From positions 33,465,789 through 33,529,788 of the forward strand of contig NC_057814.1 of the NCBI RefSeq assembly GCF_018294505.1: DNA of 64,000 nt, in the 5' to 3' direction. The DNA comes from Triticum aestivum (taxonomy: Eukaryota > Streptophyta > Magnoliopsida > Poales > Poaceae). Below, one piece after another: positions 32,350-45,229 of the stretch. The notes below the pieces were generated by a model, which saw nothing but the letters and a program-made list of their open reading frames with translations, did not search any database and was not told the origin of the DNA. A program made the translations under genes and the position numbers. The number at the start of each line of letters is the position of its first letter. The first letter of the stretch is position 1.

Positions 32350-33042
32350 CTATTTTCTCCTCTTCCTAATGCATGTTTGACTAGCGGTTGGGTAGTGGAT
32401 CAACCAACAAGAACTTGTGTAACTATGGGCCTTGTGCTAATCTGAGCCGAAAATTTTGGCTTGATACTTCCTGTTCTAGATCACTCAACTCTTGGGAATT
32501 GGGATAGCTAGTTACCAAAAATTGTGCAAAAGGAGGACTTCACCCAAATAAAAAATTTATGGTATGAAAAGATTGCAGAAAAATATATTTACGAATATGA
32601 TACTCTCATCACATGGTACCCTATTTGTTTTGAGGATACTGATGCTCAACAACGTATGAATCACCCTGTGTTGCATGGTTTGGAAATATGTGTATATTAT
32701 GCTGTTGTATTTAAAATGAGGCTATTGGTCTCAATGTGCCCGAAGACCCTCGCTTTTGTTCATTCCAAACTTGCCAAGATATTAACATGGCCATTGATCC
32801 AATCACGCACACTATTAGCATCGGCACAGAGGTGGGTTGGATCTCATTTAAACCTAACCAGCTAATGGATCTCATTTAAACAGATGGTGTATCTACCCTT
32901 TAAACCGATTCCGATTCCAACTTGCAAAGTTAGGAGAGACCGCAGTTTGGACAACCGCGACACTGGAGCCGCTCCGCGGTCCAAACGCAGTTTTGTAGCG
33001 GGAGCCAAGAGAAGACTTTCACTTATAGGGAGCCCACAATTT
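32350..33042. other. Gene-free interval
   Basis: One 113-codon frame at 32524-32865 shows no domain or sequence bias. Nothing else was seen. Confidence 0.3.
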
Positions 33043-33290
33043 CTAGATGATGGAGTTGAAGGGCAAATATGTTAGACCAGCGAATTGCATGCCATAGGCA
33101 GACTTGGCGGTGTAGGTTCCATGGGTGGTGAATTTCCAAGAGATTGTGTCCACGACTTGTGGGCTCAGGCGGAAAGTGGCGAGCATCTCCCGAAGGTGGT
33201 AGAACTCATGGATGTGGTCAATAGAGAGGCCCTGTCTCAAGTTTATCTAGGAGGTCCACCGATTATTGCAAGGCATCCTTAACAGTTTTT
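33043..33290 (-). pseudogene. LINE fragment (zinc-finger RVT region), minus strand
   Basis: A minus-strand frame reads LRQGLSIDHIHEFYHLREML, then VDTISWKFTTHGTYTAKSAY, the D.I.WK...G.Y..KSAY signature of the reverse-transcriptase zinc-binding region of plant LINEs. It appears to be the continuation of the minus-strand fragment at 35400-35590, separated from it by a plus-strand LINE. Confidence 0.8.
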
Positions 33291-33299
33291 TTTTCTTAA

Positions 33300-35395
33300 G
33301 GATAGCTCGTAATTTTTTGGGGTCCCTAGGCTTGAACCAGTGCAACCTGACAAAAGCCAATAGAGTTACAATAGGCATTCAGATTTGCAATACAGCCCCG
33401 AGATCCAACCATCTACTGTTTGCGGACGACTCTCTAGTACTCATTAAAGCTTCGCGTGAGAGTGCTACGTCGCTGCAAAATGTGCTAAATCTGTATGAGG
33501 CTTGCTCGGGCCAAGTTGTCAACTATGACAAGTCTTCAGTTATGTTTAGTAAGAACACCAAGGCGGGTCAGAGAAAGGAAGTTCTGGATGCACTCAACAT
33601 TAAATCAGAAGCGCGCACAGAGAGATATTTAGGCCTTCCGGTCTATGTGGGACAAGCTCGAAAACAAGTGTTTGAGTTTTTGAAGGATCGGATCTGGACG
33701 CAGGAAAGGTTGTTATCCAAGATGGGTAAGGATGTGCTGATAAAAGCGTGTGCGCAGGCCATTCCTACCTTTGCCATGTCTTGTTTTGATCTTACAAAAT
33801 CCCTATGTGAAGAGATTGGTAAGATGATTTGTAGATTTTGGTGGGCAAAACAAGAGAAGACGAACACTATGCACTGGCTTAGTTGGGAGCTCTTAACCAA
33901 ACCGAAGAAGGAGGTAGGTATGGGATTCAGAGACATATACGTGGAGGAGTATATTGGAGGCCGAGGTACAACCAGGGATTTCATATACGTGGAGGAGTAT
34001 ATTGAAAGGTGTTGCACTTCTGAAGGAGGGTCTAATTCATCGAGTTGAGATTGAACAATAGTTAAAATATGGACTGATCCTTGGCTGGCCCGGGATAGCA
34101 ACAGGACGCCAATCACACAAAGAGGGCAGTGTCTTCTGACAAGGGTTTGTGAACTAATCGATCCCGACACCCTGACGTGGGATGAACAACTGGTTAGTGA
34201 CATCTTCGTTGAGGAGGATGCGAGAATTATCTTGGCTACACCGACGAGAGATGATGTAGAAGATTTCTATGCTTGGCATTTTGACTCAAAAGGCAGGTTC
34301 TCAGTCAAGTCTGCTTACAGGCTGTACGTCCCGAGAAGAGACGAGGACCAGCCAGGATGCTCTAACCCTACACCGACCCAGTGGAATTGGAGAGAGATTT
34401 GGGGTCTGCCATGCCAACCCAAGGTTGAGCAATTCTTGTGGCGACTCGCTCATAACAGCCTCCCCTTGAAGCTGTCTCTGAAGCGAAGGGGAATTAAGTG
34501 TGAAACGCTGTGTGTATGTTGCAGGAGATTGGATGAGGATGGCGCACACTTGTTTCTGAAGTGCAAAGTGGTGAAGGGTGTGTGACGTGATTTACAGCTT
34601 GAAGGGGAGCGTCATCGCATGTGCTCATGTAAGGATGCGATGGAGCTCATGCATGTGATTCTTCGATTGCCGGAATATAAAAGAGTATTAGTTGCTTGTT
34701 TGCTCTGGAGGTGGTGGTGCTGGCGTAATAAAATAAACTCTGGAGAGAAGCATGTATAAGTGCAGCGACTCGCTGCAGAAATTAGTCATCTGGCTACAGA
34801 CTCAATCAATCTGTGTGGGAAGAAGAGCACGGAAGGGACAGACAGAAATGTGTTTGTTTGGAAAAAACCAGAGGGCGACAAACTAAAAATTAACTGCGAT
34901 GGAGCTTTTAATATTTCAGCCAACACTGGTGGCTGGGGTTTTGTCGCTCGTGATAGCGCAGGGGATATCCAGGCCTCGGGATCGGGCTACATCAAGAACG
35001 CTATGTCAGCGTTACATGTAGAAGCGGAGGCCTGCGTGGAGGCTCCAAAGATGGCGTCCGGATGGGGCATGACCAATATTGAAATTGAATCGGATTGTCA
35101 GGAATTAATAAAAGTTGTTACTGGAACGGAGGCTGACCTAGCACGTGAAGGAGTTCTATTCCAGGAGATCCGAGCCTTTGCGCTTTTAAACTTTACTCAT
35201 ATTTCTTTCAGTTTTGCCCCTCGGGCATGTAATAAGTTAGCGCATGCTTTAGCGGCCTTTGGGTCCAACCAGCTGATCTCTCGGCAATTTTGGCTTGATG
35301 ATCTGCCAGATGATGTAAACGTTCGGAGGGCCAGCGGGTTTGCTGCGCCAGTGTGATTTATGGAATCGGGGTGTCCCTTTTCACAAAAAAAAAGG
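33300..35395 (+). pseudogene. LINE 3' half: RT palm, zinc-binding region and RNase H
   Basis: 5'-truncated plant L1-type ORF2. In order: LLFADDSLVLIKA (catalytic FADD, about 33.42 kb), SGQVVNYDKSSVMFSKNT and ERYLGLPVYVG. A frame break follows near 34.05 kb. Then FSVKSAYRLYVP, the WGLPCQPKVEQFLWRLAHNS zinc-binding region with CCRRLDEDGAHLFLKC (34.25-34.58 kb), and a second break. RNase H runs from about 34.86 kb: KINCDGAF, ALHVEAEACVEAPKMA, IEIESDCQELI and ACNKLAHALA, ending near 35.35 kb. An A9 run at 35382-35390 marks the 3' end. A 48-bp in-frame duplication occurs at 33934-34004. No longer coding as one protein. Confidence 0.9.
33934..34004 (+). repeat. 48-bp in-frame duplication within the LINE
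   Basis: CATATACGTGGAGGAGTATA occurs at 33934 and 33982, exactly 48 bp apart, so the reading frame (YVEEYI twice) is kept. Confidence 0.9.
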
Positions 35396-35590
35396 TGCCC
35401 GCCGCAAAAGATCTCAGTCTTTGTCATTACAAGGGTTGCCCAGGCCAATCCATATCTTGGAATCATCTATCCATTCCAACCAAAGCCAACGAATTCTGAG
35501 AGCTACCGAAAACTTGCTCAGATTGATGATGCCAAGGCCTCCGTATTTTTTGGGGTGGCACACAGTCCCAATTGGCCTAGCATTTGCCTC
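35396..35590 (-). pseudogene. LINE fragment, minus strand (upstream part of the host LINE)
   Basis: The minus strand reads VCHPKKYGGLGIINLSKFSV, then ALRIRWLWLEWIDDSKIW, the segment between the RT palm and the zinc-binding region in plant LINEs. Orientation and order fit 33043-33290 as the next piece of the same element. Confidence 0.8.
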
Positions 35591-35599
35591 TCGTGACCT

Positions 35600-36085
35600 T
35601 GTATGGATGCTTTGCTCGTGTATATATTTTTTGCAATAAAGAAAAAGAAAAGGACTACAGGATGAAGCTTCTCCATTGGTTAATAACCGTGTTTGTGAAA
35701 AGCACAATTAGCTAATGCAATTAAAATGTAAAAACAAAATTCTCTTAAGTTTTAGGTGTAGATTCTTATGTGTTGTTTTTTTTTCAATCTTTTAACGTGT
35801 AGATTTGGAGTCATCCAAGCTCTTTAAGAAACATTGATTATATCATTAAACATATTACTAGAACCAAAAATATTACAGTTTTTTTTGAAACAAAAATATA
35901 AGTCACTGCACAGTTATTTGAGAATTTCATCACCAAAGCATTATTTGAAAATTCGAGGCGGGAGTTGTGAATGCTCATGCGCAAAGCGCAAACTGGGCTA
36001 GGCTGGGCTGGGCCCAAGAAAAGGATTTCTTCGGCCGAGAAAACAAGGCATCGAAGTGTTGTGGCGCCGCCGGTTCCTCAAAATC
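35600..36085. other. Gene-free interval
   Basis: AT-rich to about 35.95 kb, then TGGGCTAGGCTGGGCTGGGC. No gene was recognised. Confidence 0.35.
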
Positions 36086-36129
36086 ATTAATTGAGGAGCA
36101 CTCATTGCAAAGATCACTCCCACCTTCCC

Positions 36130-36174
36130 GGTTGCGACAAGTGGCGCGCTGCATGTGTCCCACTTGTCGCAACC
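36130..36174. repeat. Perfect 15-bp hairpin
   Basis: GGTTGCGACAAGTGG (36130-36144) and CCACTTGTCGCAACC (36160-36174), with a 15-nt loop. Confidence 0.95.
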
Positions 36175-36387
36175 TGGGAGTTTTCCTTTTTTCGTAGATT
36201 CGTTTATTCAAAACGTTTTATCTCTTAAACCGTGCGTCCAAATCTCGAACCGTTTTCACCGTTGGATTCCTCGCGTCGAGATCTTCAAAACTATATCCCA
36301 TGTTGATAGATTTTGACGAACTTTCTTTTCATGAAGAAAACCGAACGAAAAAACTGAACCGGGAGCACGGGTTTTTTCCCTTTTCGA

Positions 36388-36870
36388 AAGAGGCACGCCC
36401 GTGCCTCTCGCGGAAAAAAAAAAGAGAAAACGCGTTTTTTTTGGTTTCCAAGAGGCACGGCTGTGACTCTCGTGAAAGCACAACCGTGCCTCTCACGGAA
36501 GCAAAACCATGACTCTGGCGGAAGGAAAAAAAGCAGAAAACGAATTTTTTTTCGTTTCCGAGAGGCACGGCCGTGACTCTCACGAAAGCACAACCGTGCC
36601 TCTCGCGGAAGCAAAACCATGACTCTGGCCGAAGGGAAAAAAATAGAAAACGTGTTTTTTTTTCGTTTCCGAGAGGCACGGCCGTGACTCTCGCGAAAGC
36701 ACAACCGTGCCTCTCGCGGAAGCAAAACCATGACTCTGGCGGAAGGAAAAAAAATAGAAAACGTGTTTTTTTTTTCGTTTCCGAGAGGCACGGCCGTGAC
36801 TCTCGCGAAAGCAAAACCGTGTCTCTCGCGAAAGCAAAATCGTGACTCTCTCGAAAGAAAAAAAAAAGAA
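36388..36870. repeat. Minisatellite, about 111-bp unit, 4 copies plus partials
   Basis: GAGGCACGGCCGTGACTCTC-type unit starts are at 36452, 36562, 36673 and 36785 (periods 110, 111, 112). Each unit also has CCGTGCCTCTCGCGGAAGC, CCATGACTCTGG and a T8-10 CGTTTCC tract whose length changes account for the period drift. Confidence 0.9.
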
Positions 36871-37569
36871 AACGCATATTTTCGCGCAATTTTTTTTCGA
36901 ATTTTTTTGCTTGGTCAAAATATTAAGGAAGAACGGTGAAAAACCAAAATGTCGAAAAAACCGTTTAAAAAGCTGAAAACGCGTGCGGAAAAATAAAAAA
37001 AATACAAATACGAAGGGACCGTCCAGAGAGTAACACATAGCGGGCAGCTGAGAGCGCGCCAAGTGGCGCTGATAATTATGAGGCTCCCGAAGGAGCGCTC
37101 GTCAACTAGTTGCTCCCTTCCTCCTTTCTCCGCCTCTTCGCCCGCCAACGCATCCGATGGGGAAACACGGTGCGGCGGAAGGGCTACACATAGACTGGGC
37201 CACCGTGTTCGGGCCGCCATCTGAGCTATGGCCGCCGTCAGCCGCCCCTAGGTCTGCACGCTCCGCCTCTTCGCCGGCGCACCCGATGACGAAACGCGGC
37301 GGCAGGGTCCGTGTGGACATATATAGACTGGCGTTCCATGTTGAAGACCGGAACCCTAGAGCCACCGGAGACCGAGCCCTCGCCCCCGCCAGCAGCCGTC
37401 GTTGTCCCAAGGTCTGCACGCTCTGCCGATTCCTTCTCGGTTAATTCTCCGTTACTGGAGTGCCCTGTTCAAGAGGCCTGAAGCGAAGAGCTGCCTGAGG
37501 CTGAGATCTGACCATTAGGCATATATGCACGCGTGCCCTGACTCTACTAACCCAGTGTATGTTTGGTAG

Positions 37570-37964
37570 GAGCACCGGACTGGAGAATGATGAACAAATC
37601 AGTGAAAGGCGGCAAAGAAAGAGGGCTCGGAAGGCGGCAAAGAAACATACGAAGAGTGAAGATCCGATGGTCCGAGTAATGGAGATGTATGTCGAGATGA
37701 GAAAGAAGCAAATGGAGGATGAAGCTGCTCTGTTGGCAAAAGAAAGGGCCCAAGTCCAGAAATGTGCAGGACTTCTCGATCAGCAGGTGCATTCATGTTT
37801 TGAACCAAATTGAAGGCATCAGACGTGATGAGAGGCCCAGGGCATACACTGTCTTCAAAAATGCTGAAAACCGTGAGATCTTCCTGGCATGTGCTGCCGA
37901 GGATGAAGAGACCGCTGTCTTGTGGCTTCGGACTGAAATTGCCGAGCTGCCTAGACGTACCTAG
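37570..37964 (+). pseudogene. Myb/SANT-like (Harbinger ORF1-related) protein, C-terminal part, frameshifted
   Basis: A likely splice acceptor (TTTGGTAG) at about 37569 opens a basic, coiled-coil frame, ERRQRKRARKAAKK and then EMYVEMRKKQMEDEAALLAK. A frame change near 37.75-37.78 kb leads to DFSISRCIHVLNQIEG and AYTVFKNAENREIF, with ETAVLWLRTEI, ending at 37964. This order (charged helix, D-F-S-I..C..VLN, F...ENREIF, WLR.E) is what I know from the C-terminal part of wheat Myb/SANT-like proteins. The N-terminal Myb domain is not found upstream. At least one frameshift makes it a pseudogene. Confidence in the family is moderate. Confidence 0.55.
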
Positions 37965-39535
<1,571 letters not shown>

Positions 39536-40440
39536 AGTGCTTCGTTTTTGAGGATGTATTGTAGTTCGGCAATAGTAAGAATGTTCCTGCTCTCGCTTAT
39601 CAGCAAATGTAATTTCCAAACAGAAATAGAGTGGTCCTTGTGTTCTGGATACACTTTACTTCAGATATGTTATTACATGATTATTATGTAAATGTTACTA
39701 TACTGTCATCGGTGTGATCTACAGGGAAATGCTAGCATGGGTGGTCTCCTGCTGTTGTTCATACTAAGCCTCATCATGTTCGTTATCTCAGTATCCTCCA
39801 AACAGTGGGAAAGATGGTGAAATACTGTAAGTTATCACTGAATTTTTCATCGATCAGTTTATGTTTTTAAGCAAAGATGGAGCGAAGCAACTTATTTAAC
39901 TTGTGACCAAATCTGATGATGCATCTTGTGAACTTGTTGCTGTTTCGCTAGTTAAACTGTACTTGTATTGTCAACCTTGAACATTGTGTTAGTCTAAGTG
40001 AGTCGAACTAGATTCAAATCAGTATGTGATCAGTCAGTAGTTCGCATCCTTATGGATGTTGGTTAATTTGGGCAGCCATGAAACAATCTATGTTGCCATT
40101 TCTGGCACTGAATAATGCTCGCGTAGAGTGCAAGTGTGAGGCTGGGAGTTGATGAAGTGTTAATCTGAATTCTTGAAATTTTGGCATGATAGTATGCCCG
40201 CTTTGTTTCGTAACACTTGGGGATTGAGAGGTATAACGTACACTTTTGGTGACACTAGTTTAAAATGGTGTGCGTAAAAGGAGAATGAAAAAGGTAACCA
40301 AAAGGATTCATAAAAGTTTTCAAGGTAACGATGGAAGTGTATTATAGCACTCTTATATATGCTATGAAAATGATCATTTCTATCAATTGATGTTCTTTGT
40401 TGTGGGTTTAGAGGGTTGCTCACCCTAACCCTAACCTTAC
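39536..40440. repeat. Paralogous block, pair with 45620-46435
   Basis: Shared landmarks: GAGGATGTATTG.AGTT, AGTGGTCCTTGTGTTC, a CTGCTGTTG..ACTAAGC.TCAT.ATGTTCGT segment, AAGATGGTGAAATACTG, a CAGTATGTGATCAGTCAGTA-like segment, GCAAGTGTGAGGCTGG, and ACACT.GG.ATTG.GA.GGATAAC. One short exon-like piece (about 39.75-39.83 kb) has an intact counterpart at 45.77-45.88 kb. Confidence 0.7.
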
Positions 40441-40839
40441 TTATGTTGTGTTTCCTTTGGTTGACATTGTGATAATGTTGTTGGAAGAGGCCAGGAAGTG
40501 TTGATTAGCCTCAAATGCACTATGCAGCCAAATTTATGACATTTTTTTGTATCTTCGTTCTTGTGACTAGGGACCTTGCATAATAATGCTATCATATGGT
40601 TTCCATTTCTCACAATTCTCCATTCTAGTTCTTTTGTCCAAATTGATTGCCAGGAGCGTGATCCTGTGTTTTTGCCAATCACATCTAATAAAGTATGTTC
40701 TGTGAGTCGGTATTCATGATCTCGATGACTCCCCTAGGCAAGAAGTTTTGTTGGAGATTTTTAGACAAACAATAAATTAGGCTTATTGGTGAATAATGCA
40801 GAACTAATCTTGGACTTGATCTTCTATGTGAACACAACT

Positions 40840-41392
40840 TACGCTCCTTTTTTTTGAAAAGGAGGATGACCGCCGGCCTCTGCATGAGAAAGATGCATGC
40901 AGCCATATATTATTAATAATGCAAAATCCAGCAGCCGAACAACCTTGACCAGGAAATAAAGCGGAAAGCAAACCTTGAGGCCGTATCCCTCGCGACAGTA
41001 ACTCCCCAAGATAGCCACTAACCCTGTGGTGCAAGGCACGTCATAAAATAAAAATACACAACTCTTTGGCTACGCCTTCAAGAAGAAACCGCCGCATGTG
41101 CACCGATGATGGCGACTCCACCCCAAGGTTGAATTTTGGATTCTCATCCCCAAAGCCAAGCTTCAATCCACCACCTTCAGCAAGGACACGACGTAGGCGC
41201 GCGTCAACATGGCCTCATCAGAGATCTTGTGTTTCCACCGGAGTGCATAAACTTATCGTTGAAGCCATCTATACCATCCGCCCTTATCCATCTACCGATG
41301 CCTCGAAGCCGGATACCTCTGGAGAAGACAATGAAAGACAAAAACGTCCCATACCACTTCCCTCTCATAACGTCTACTTACGCTCCTTCTAG
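40840..41392 (-). mobile_element. LINE-type 3' end, minus orientation
   Basis: The plus strand begins CCTTTTTTTTGAAAAGGAGG, then CCGGCCTCTGCATGAGAAAG, ATGCATGCAGCC and ATATTATTAATAATGC, the signature also seen at 3818 and 43766. The body to about 41.39 kb has no RT frame. Confidence 0.6.
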
Positions 41393-41857
41393 TTGTGAAC
41401 CACCAATTTGAATCCATTCCATCTATCCTTCGATGCTGAAAGTGATGACTCATATTTTAACATAAGGCTCAAAATAACATCATACATAAACAGTACACAA
41501 ATTCACATCTTAGGAGAATAATAATTGAGAGGCCACCTAACATAGCTCCATAGGCTATTTTGAGAAAAACATATGGTATTGGGGAGCTCAAGGTCCAGAA
41601 GATGCACCAAATAACCACACCATTTATGGCTTCCTTCGGTGCCTTATAACATAAGGAATGCTAGCTACGAAAGCGCACCAACCATCTAGTGATCAGGATT
41701 AGCGACATTGTTGTCACTCAGCTACGCAGCCAAAGACCAAACCATTCATTCCTACGATAGAACCAACAACGTCGCAGAAGGTTCAGTTGATGCATTATTG
41801 TTTGTGGCTACTCCAATGATACTAGGACTAGGTGTCAAGTATCATACAACCTAAGAA

Positions 41858-42345
41858 GAACCTAAAAATTTGAACCACGTGGTATCTCACTGATGCGGTT
41901 TGCTATTGTCCTGACGTCTCATATTCCTGCATGTCCAACCATGCATCTCTCTCCGGTTCTGTTTGTATAGTCTCCTTTAGCTATCTCTGTTGAACCTACC
42001 TAATGTCCTAATATATATGCCCGACAAAGAAATCACGGGTTAGAAGTAACGGAGAATGAACTATATAGTTTGATGAGATGGTGTGGTATGTGTGAAGGAA
42101 GAAACGGAACAAGAACATTCACAACTGAGGAGTTAGTGGGGTATTCATTCAGTATGCAGGAGGTCAATGTCGCCCATGGTCTGTTGTAGCCCACATGTGT
42201 GGTCATTTACGTGTTGGTAAACATTCATTCTTTGCAGTGGCATTTTAAATAAGCAAGTGACCCATGGTTTCCACCATTCCACAAAACAGCAGCCCACCAC
42301 TCCAGGCTATCACTCTTTATTTTTGAACTCACCTGCGCAGCATGA
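41858..42345 (+). repeat. Repeat module R1, copy f
   Basis: Landmarks TTGTCCTGACGTCTCATATT, CATGCATCTCTCTCCGGTTC, ATATATATGCCCGAC, GAACTATATAGTTTGATGAG, GTGTGAAGGAAGAAACGG and GTGGGGTATTCATTC. Confidence 0.7.
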
Positions 42346-43250
42346 ATTCCTCCCCTAACAGTCATGCGCACAATAGTTTTTTTTTTTTTGCAACTGCACA
42401 GGTTGCACACCCTTATGTATGGGCCTGCCTAGAGGATATCATAAACGTATTATTAATTTGAATTGTTAAAATTTTGGCGTGATATTTAATCTGAATTCTT
42501 TGTTCTGTATCAGTTGGGGATCAGGCGGGATAACGTACAAACTTTATTCTTCACACTAGATGTTGAAAATGAATGAGACAGGGGGAGTGAGAAGACTAGA
42601 AATTGGGTTCCTTTTTATACTGTGGCTGGAATCCCCTACAATTTTATTTAGAAAAACAATACTAATCTAAAGACAACATAAGAAGGTCTTAAAGATAAAG
42701 TTGTGGTGTATTTTGGCACTTCGTATACGTATGAAAAATATGATATCTGCATCAATCGATTTTTTTTTTGCCGTGACTTCCATGGACACCATAGAGAGCA
42801 TAAACCACCTTATCTGCCACGATTTTGATATACGCATATGTTTGGCCAGCTAAGAGAAGGTTGTAGTTCCGCGGTTGTAGAAAACATCAAAACTGTTACG
42901 TTGGCAGTTTTGGCCATACATTAGCTTATTGTGACTGAGACCTAGCAATGTTTATATGCTGAAAAGGCCTAAGGGTGCTCGATCACAAGGCTCTTGTTAG
43001 CTTTACCAACTCCGGTCGTTAAGATCACGGGCCTGCCCCTAATCAACGGCTTTGATGTATTATGTACTCTTACCTCTCATGTGAAAACAGGAGGTAAGAG
43101 GGAGCATGCTAAAATTACTCTAAACTTATTGTGACTACTATTCAATGTCTTGCTCTCATAACATGGTACAGTTTCTCTGGAGTAGGGAAGAACAGGAGGG
43201 GAAGAAGGAAGAGAACATGGGGAAGCCAGATTTTTGGGCCTTGCCACTTA

Positions 43251-43445
43251 GGCCTTGTACAGTGCAAGGTGTTTAAAAGAGGTGCTTAAAACAATAAACC
43301 AGTCTTTTCTTAAGCACCGGTGCTTATTTGTACAGCGTAGATGCTTAACTAAGCATCTCTTTTATAGAAATAGGCATCGCTGCTTCAGAAAAACATGATT
43401 TATTTTTCTAAGCACATCCCTAAGCATCTCCCATTGTACAAGGTC
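43251..43445. mobile_element. PIF/Harbinger (Tourist-like) MITE, 195 bp, TSD TTA
   Basis: Ends GGCCTTGTACAGTGCAAG and, reverse-complemented from the right, GACCTTGTACAATGGGAG. TTA is duplicated at 43248-43250 and 43446-43448. It has the same length and family as 961-1155. The paralogous locus near 5.69 kb (GCCACATACCCAATCTAGTC) lacks it, a natural empty site. Confidence 0.9.
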
Positions 43446-43660
43446 TTATCCAGTCTACTCCCCTGAAGGACTGTTTGCCTGCCCCTCCTCTCTCTTGGAC
43501 GCGCATCCTCTGTGGGTTGAGACACTGCTGGGCTTGTGTGGGATCCCTAACAGAGTAAAAATGTACACAAGCTAGTTTAGAAGCTCGATTAGTGATGTTG
43601 TCACCTAGGAGCCACGCCACCAGACCGTTGGTTCCCACAATATAGCAAGCTATGTCGAAG

Positions 43661-43765
43661 AATCTGACTTAGACAACATGGTATCTTTCACGGGAGATTT
43701 GCTAATTTCCCAATGTCCCTGATTCCTGCATGTCTATAAATATGTCTATGGTTCTTCTATTATGG
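43661..43765 (+). repeat. Repeat module R1, copy g, 5' part
   Basis: TTTGCTAATTTCCCAATGTC, ATTCCTGCATGTC and ATGGTTCTTCTA. The module breaks off at a LINE tail and resumes at about 45410. Confidence 0.6.
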
Positions 43766-45190
43766 GATATTATTTTTAGAAAATGAGGAAGACCCCCGAC
43801 CTCTGCATTCAGACGATGCATGCAGCCACTTTATTAATCATTCACACAAGACCTTACAAAGTCATACAACAGTAAGACTAAAGCCACCGTCTAGGCAACA
43901 TATGTCGCTACTCCTATCCAGTTGATGAAAGGATGCTTATAGTCTGGGCCTAATACCAAACAGACCTCGCAGCCAAACCTAACATCTAAGACCTAAGGTC
44001 CCAACCAGTACGCCTATTGGGTATGGGGCACCCACCAGTCCGGCGCACTCCTCAACCAGGACGCCTGCCGGGTATGAGGCCGCCGCTGCCACCTGCCACC
44101 AATCCATCTTCAGAGTTGTACTGCTGCATCTACCTTGCCCGGTCTAGCTGCCGTCGACGCCACCACGACGCCAGACAAGCGTCACCCTCCTGCGCGTGTC
44201 CATCATCGCACATCAGACGCCTAATCTCCAGAGAGCCATGCCATCGAGATCTTTCACCATCAATATGCATGATGAAGCACCGCTCCACCAAAGACGTCGT
44301 CCACTGGTCCCTCGAGCCCGCGTACACCTCCAAGAAAGAAGCCCCCAAGGGGGAGACGACACAAACGCGTCGCCGTCTTTTGATCTATCGATCTAGGATT
44401 TCCCCCGGAGGTAGCAGATTGTAGTCCAGAACTTCTCCACGGCGATGCCTTCAAGAAGGGAACGACACCGCAGAGCGCCGCTACCGCCGGCTTTGGCATC
44501 TAGCCAAGAGCAGGTTTTCACCCAGATCTGTTCAAAGAACTCCATCCGCTTCTTGTGCACGGACCGCCGCCTTCTCTGTCAAAGACTAGACCAAAGGTCC
44601 AGCCGTCGCCGTATGATCCATGTAGCCAGCACCGGGAGATGACGACAGTCTCCCTGTACCGGAGCTAGCATGAACCGAAGCAGATCGAGTCGGAGACGAT
44701 GATGCCCCTGGATCTCCGGCAGACCAGCGAGCCACCGGCCCCACCGCGTCCGGGTCGGAGAGGTAGCCGCCGACCGTGCACAGGGGCCACCGCTGCCTGC
44801 ACACGGCTGAGCGCCGCCACGAGCTCATCGCCCGCCACCGCCTGCCGAGGCCCGCCGCCGCGTGCCCCACGCCCCGCCACCGCTCGCCGAGTTCTGCCAC
44901 CTCGTGCCCGACCGCGAGCGCCGCAGGACACCGTCGCCTGCCGCCTAGATCCGTCGCCCGCGAAGGAAGGGGAGTTGGGAGAGGAAGTCCCCCCGTCGCT
45001 GCCGTCTGCCACATGGGTTTCACCCGGCGGCATCACCCGGCGGCGGCGCGAGGAGTGGAGGAGGAGAGGGCGGCGGCGGCGCCTAGGGTTGGAGAGCCCC
45101 GAGTCGCCCAGGGCGGGGGCGACGCGAGGACCCCTATTGCATGCATCATTAAAATTGGGGAATAATTTCACTTCCCCGGCCTGCACCAAC
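43766..45190 (-). mobile_element. LINE-type 3' end, minus orientation
   Basis: ATTTTTAGAAAATGAGGAAG, then CCCCCGACCTCTGCATTCAG, ACGATGCATGCAGCCACTTT and ATTAATCATTCACACAAGAC (plus strand). The body contains GTCGACGCCACCAC shared with 4.16 kb and a GC-rich tract at 44.7-45.1 kb with overlapping spurious frames on both strands. It separates the two parts of R1 copy g. No RT frame. Confidence 0.6.
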
Positions 45191-45229
45191 TAGGGATGCA
45201 TACGGCCATTTTACTCAAGATATTTTTTA

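Larger units (their letters stand above)
36086..37110. mobile_element. Non-autonomous TIR element containing a 111-bp minisatellite
   Basis: The left side (ATTAATTGAGGAGCACTC, CGGTTGCGACAAGTGGCGCG) and the right side reverse-complemented (ACTAGTTGACGAGCGCTCC, CAGCGCCACTTGGCGCG) form imperfect inverted ends of about 70 bp. The exact boundaries and target duplication are uncertain. A 15-bp perfect hairpin lies at 36130-36174. The body is the GAGGCACGG minisatellite, whose open minus-strand frames are repeat artefacts. Confidence 0.55.
41395..43565. repeat. Paralogous block, collinear with 2460-5750
   Basis: Starts ACCAATTTGAATCCATTCC (2459: ACCAACGATTTGAATCCATCC) and follows the same order to CTTGTGTGGGATCCCTAAC. 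It lacks the LINE tail present at 3.8 kb and gains a 195-bp MITE (43251-43445). Non-coding. Confidence 0.7.

Noticed and set aside
1..35395. LINE pieces at 1-1164 and 33300-35395 as halves of one split element
   Set aside because: About 200 residues between them are missing and nothing links the breakpoints; more likely independent truncated copies.
36291..37062. Long minus-strand frames with repeated ESHGRASRKRKK
   Set aside because: Translation of the 111-bp minisatellite, whose period is close to a multiple of three. The unit shows no protein-level constraint.
40423..40440. CCCTAACCCTAACC, telomere-like
   Set aside because: Only two units, and the paralog at 46.43 kb has a related non-telomeric sequence. 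No array.
44586..45193. Opposing long frames in the 44.7-45.1 kb GC-rich tract
   Set aside because: Overlap on both strands inside a LINE tail; no recognisable protein.
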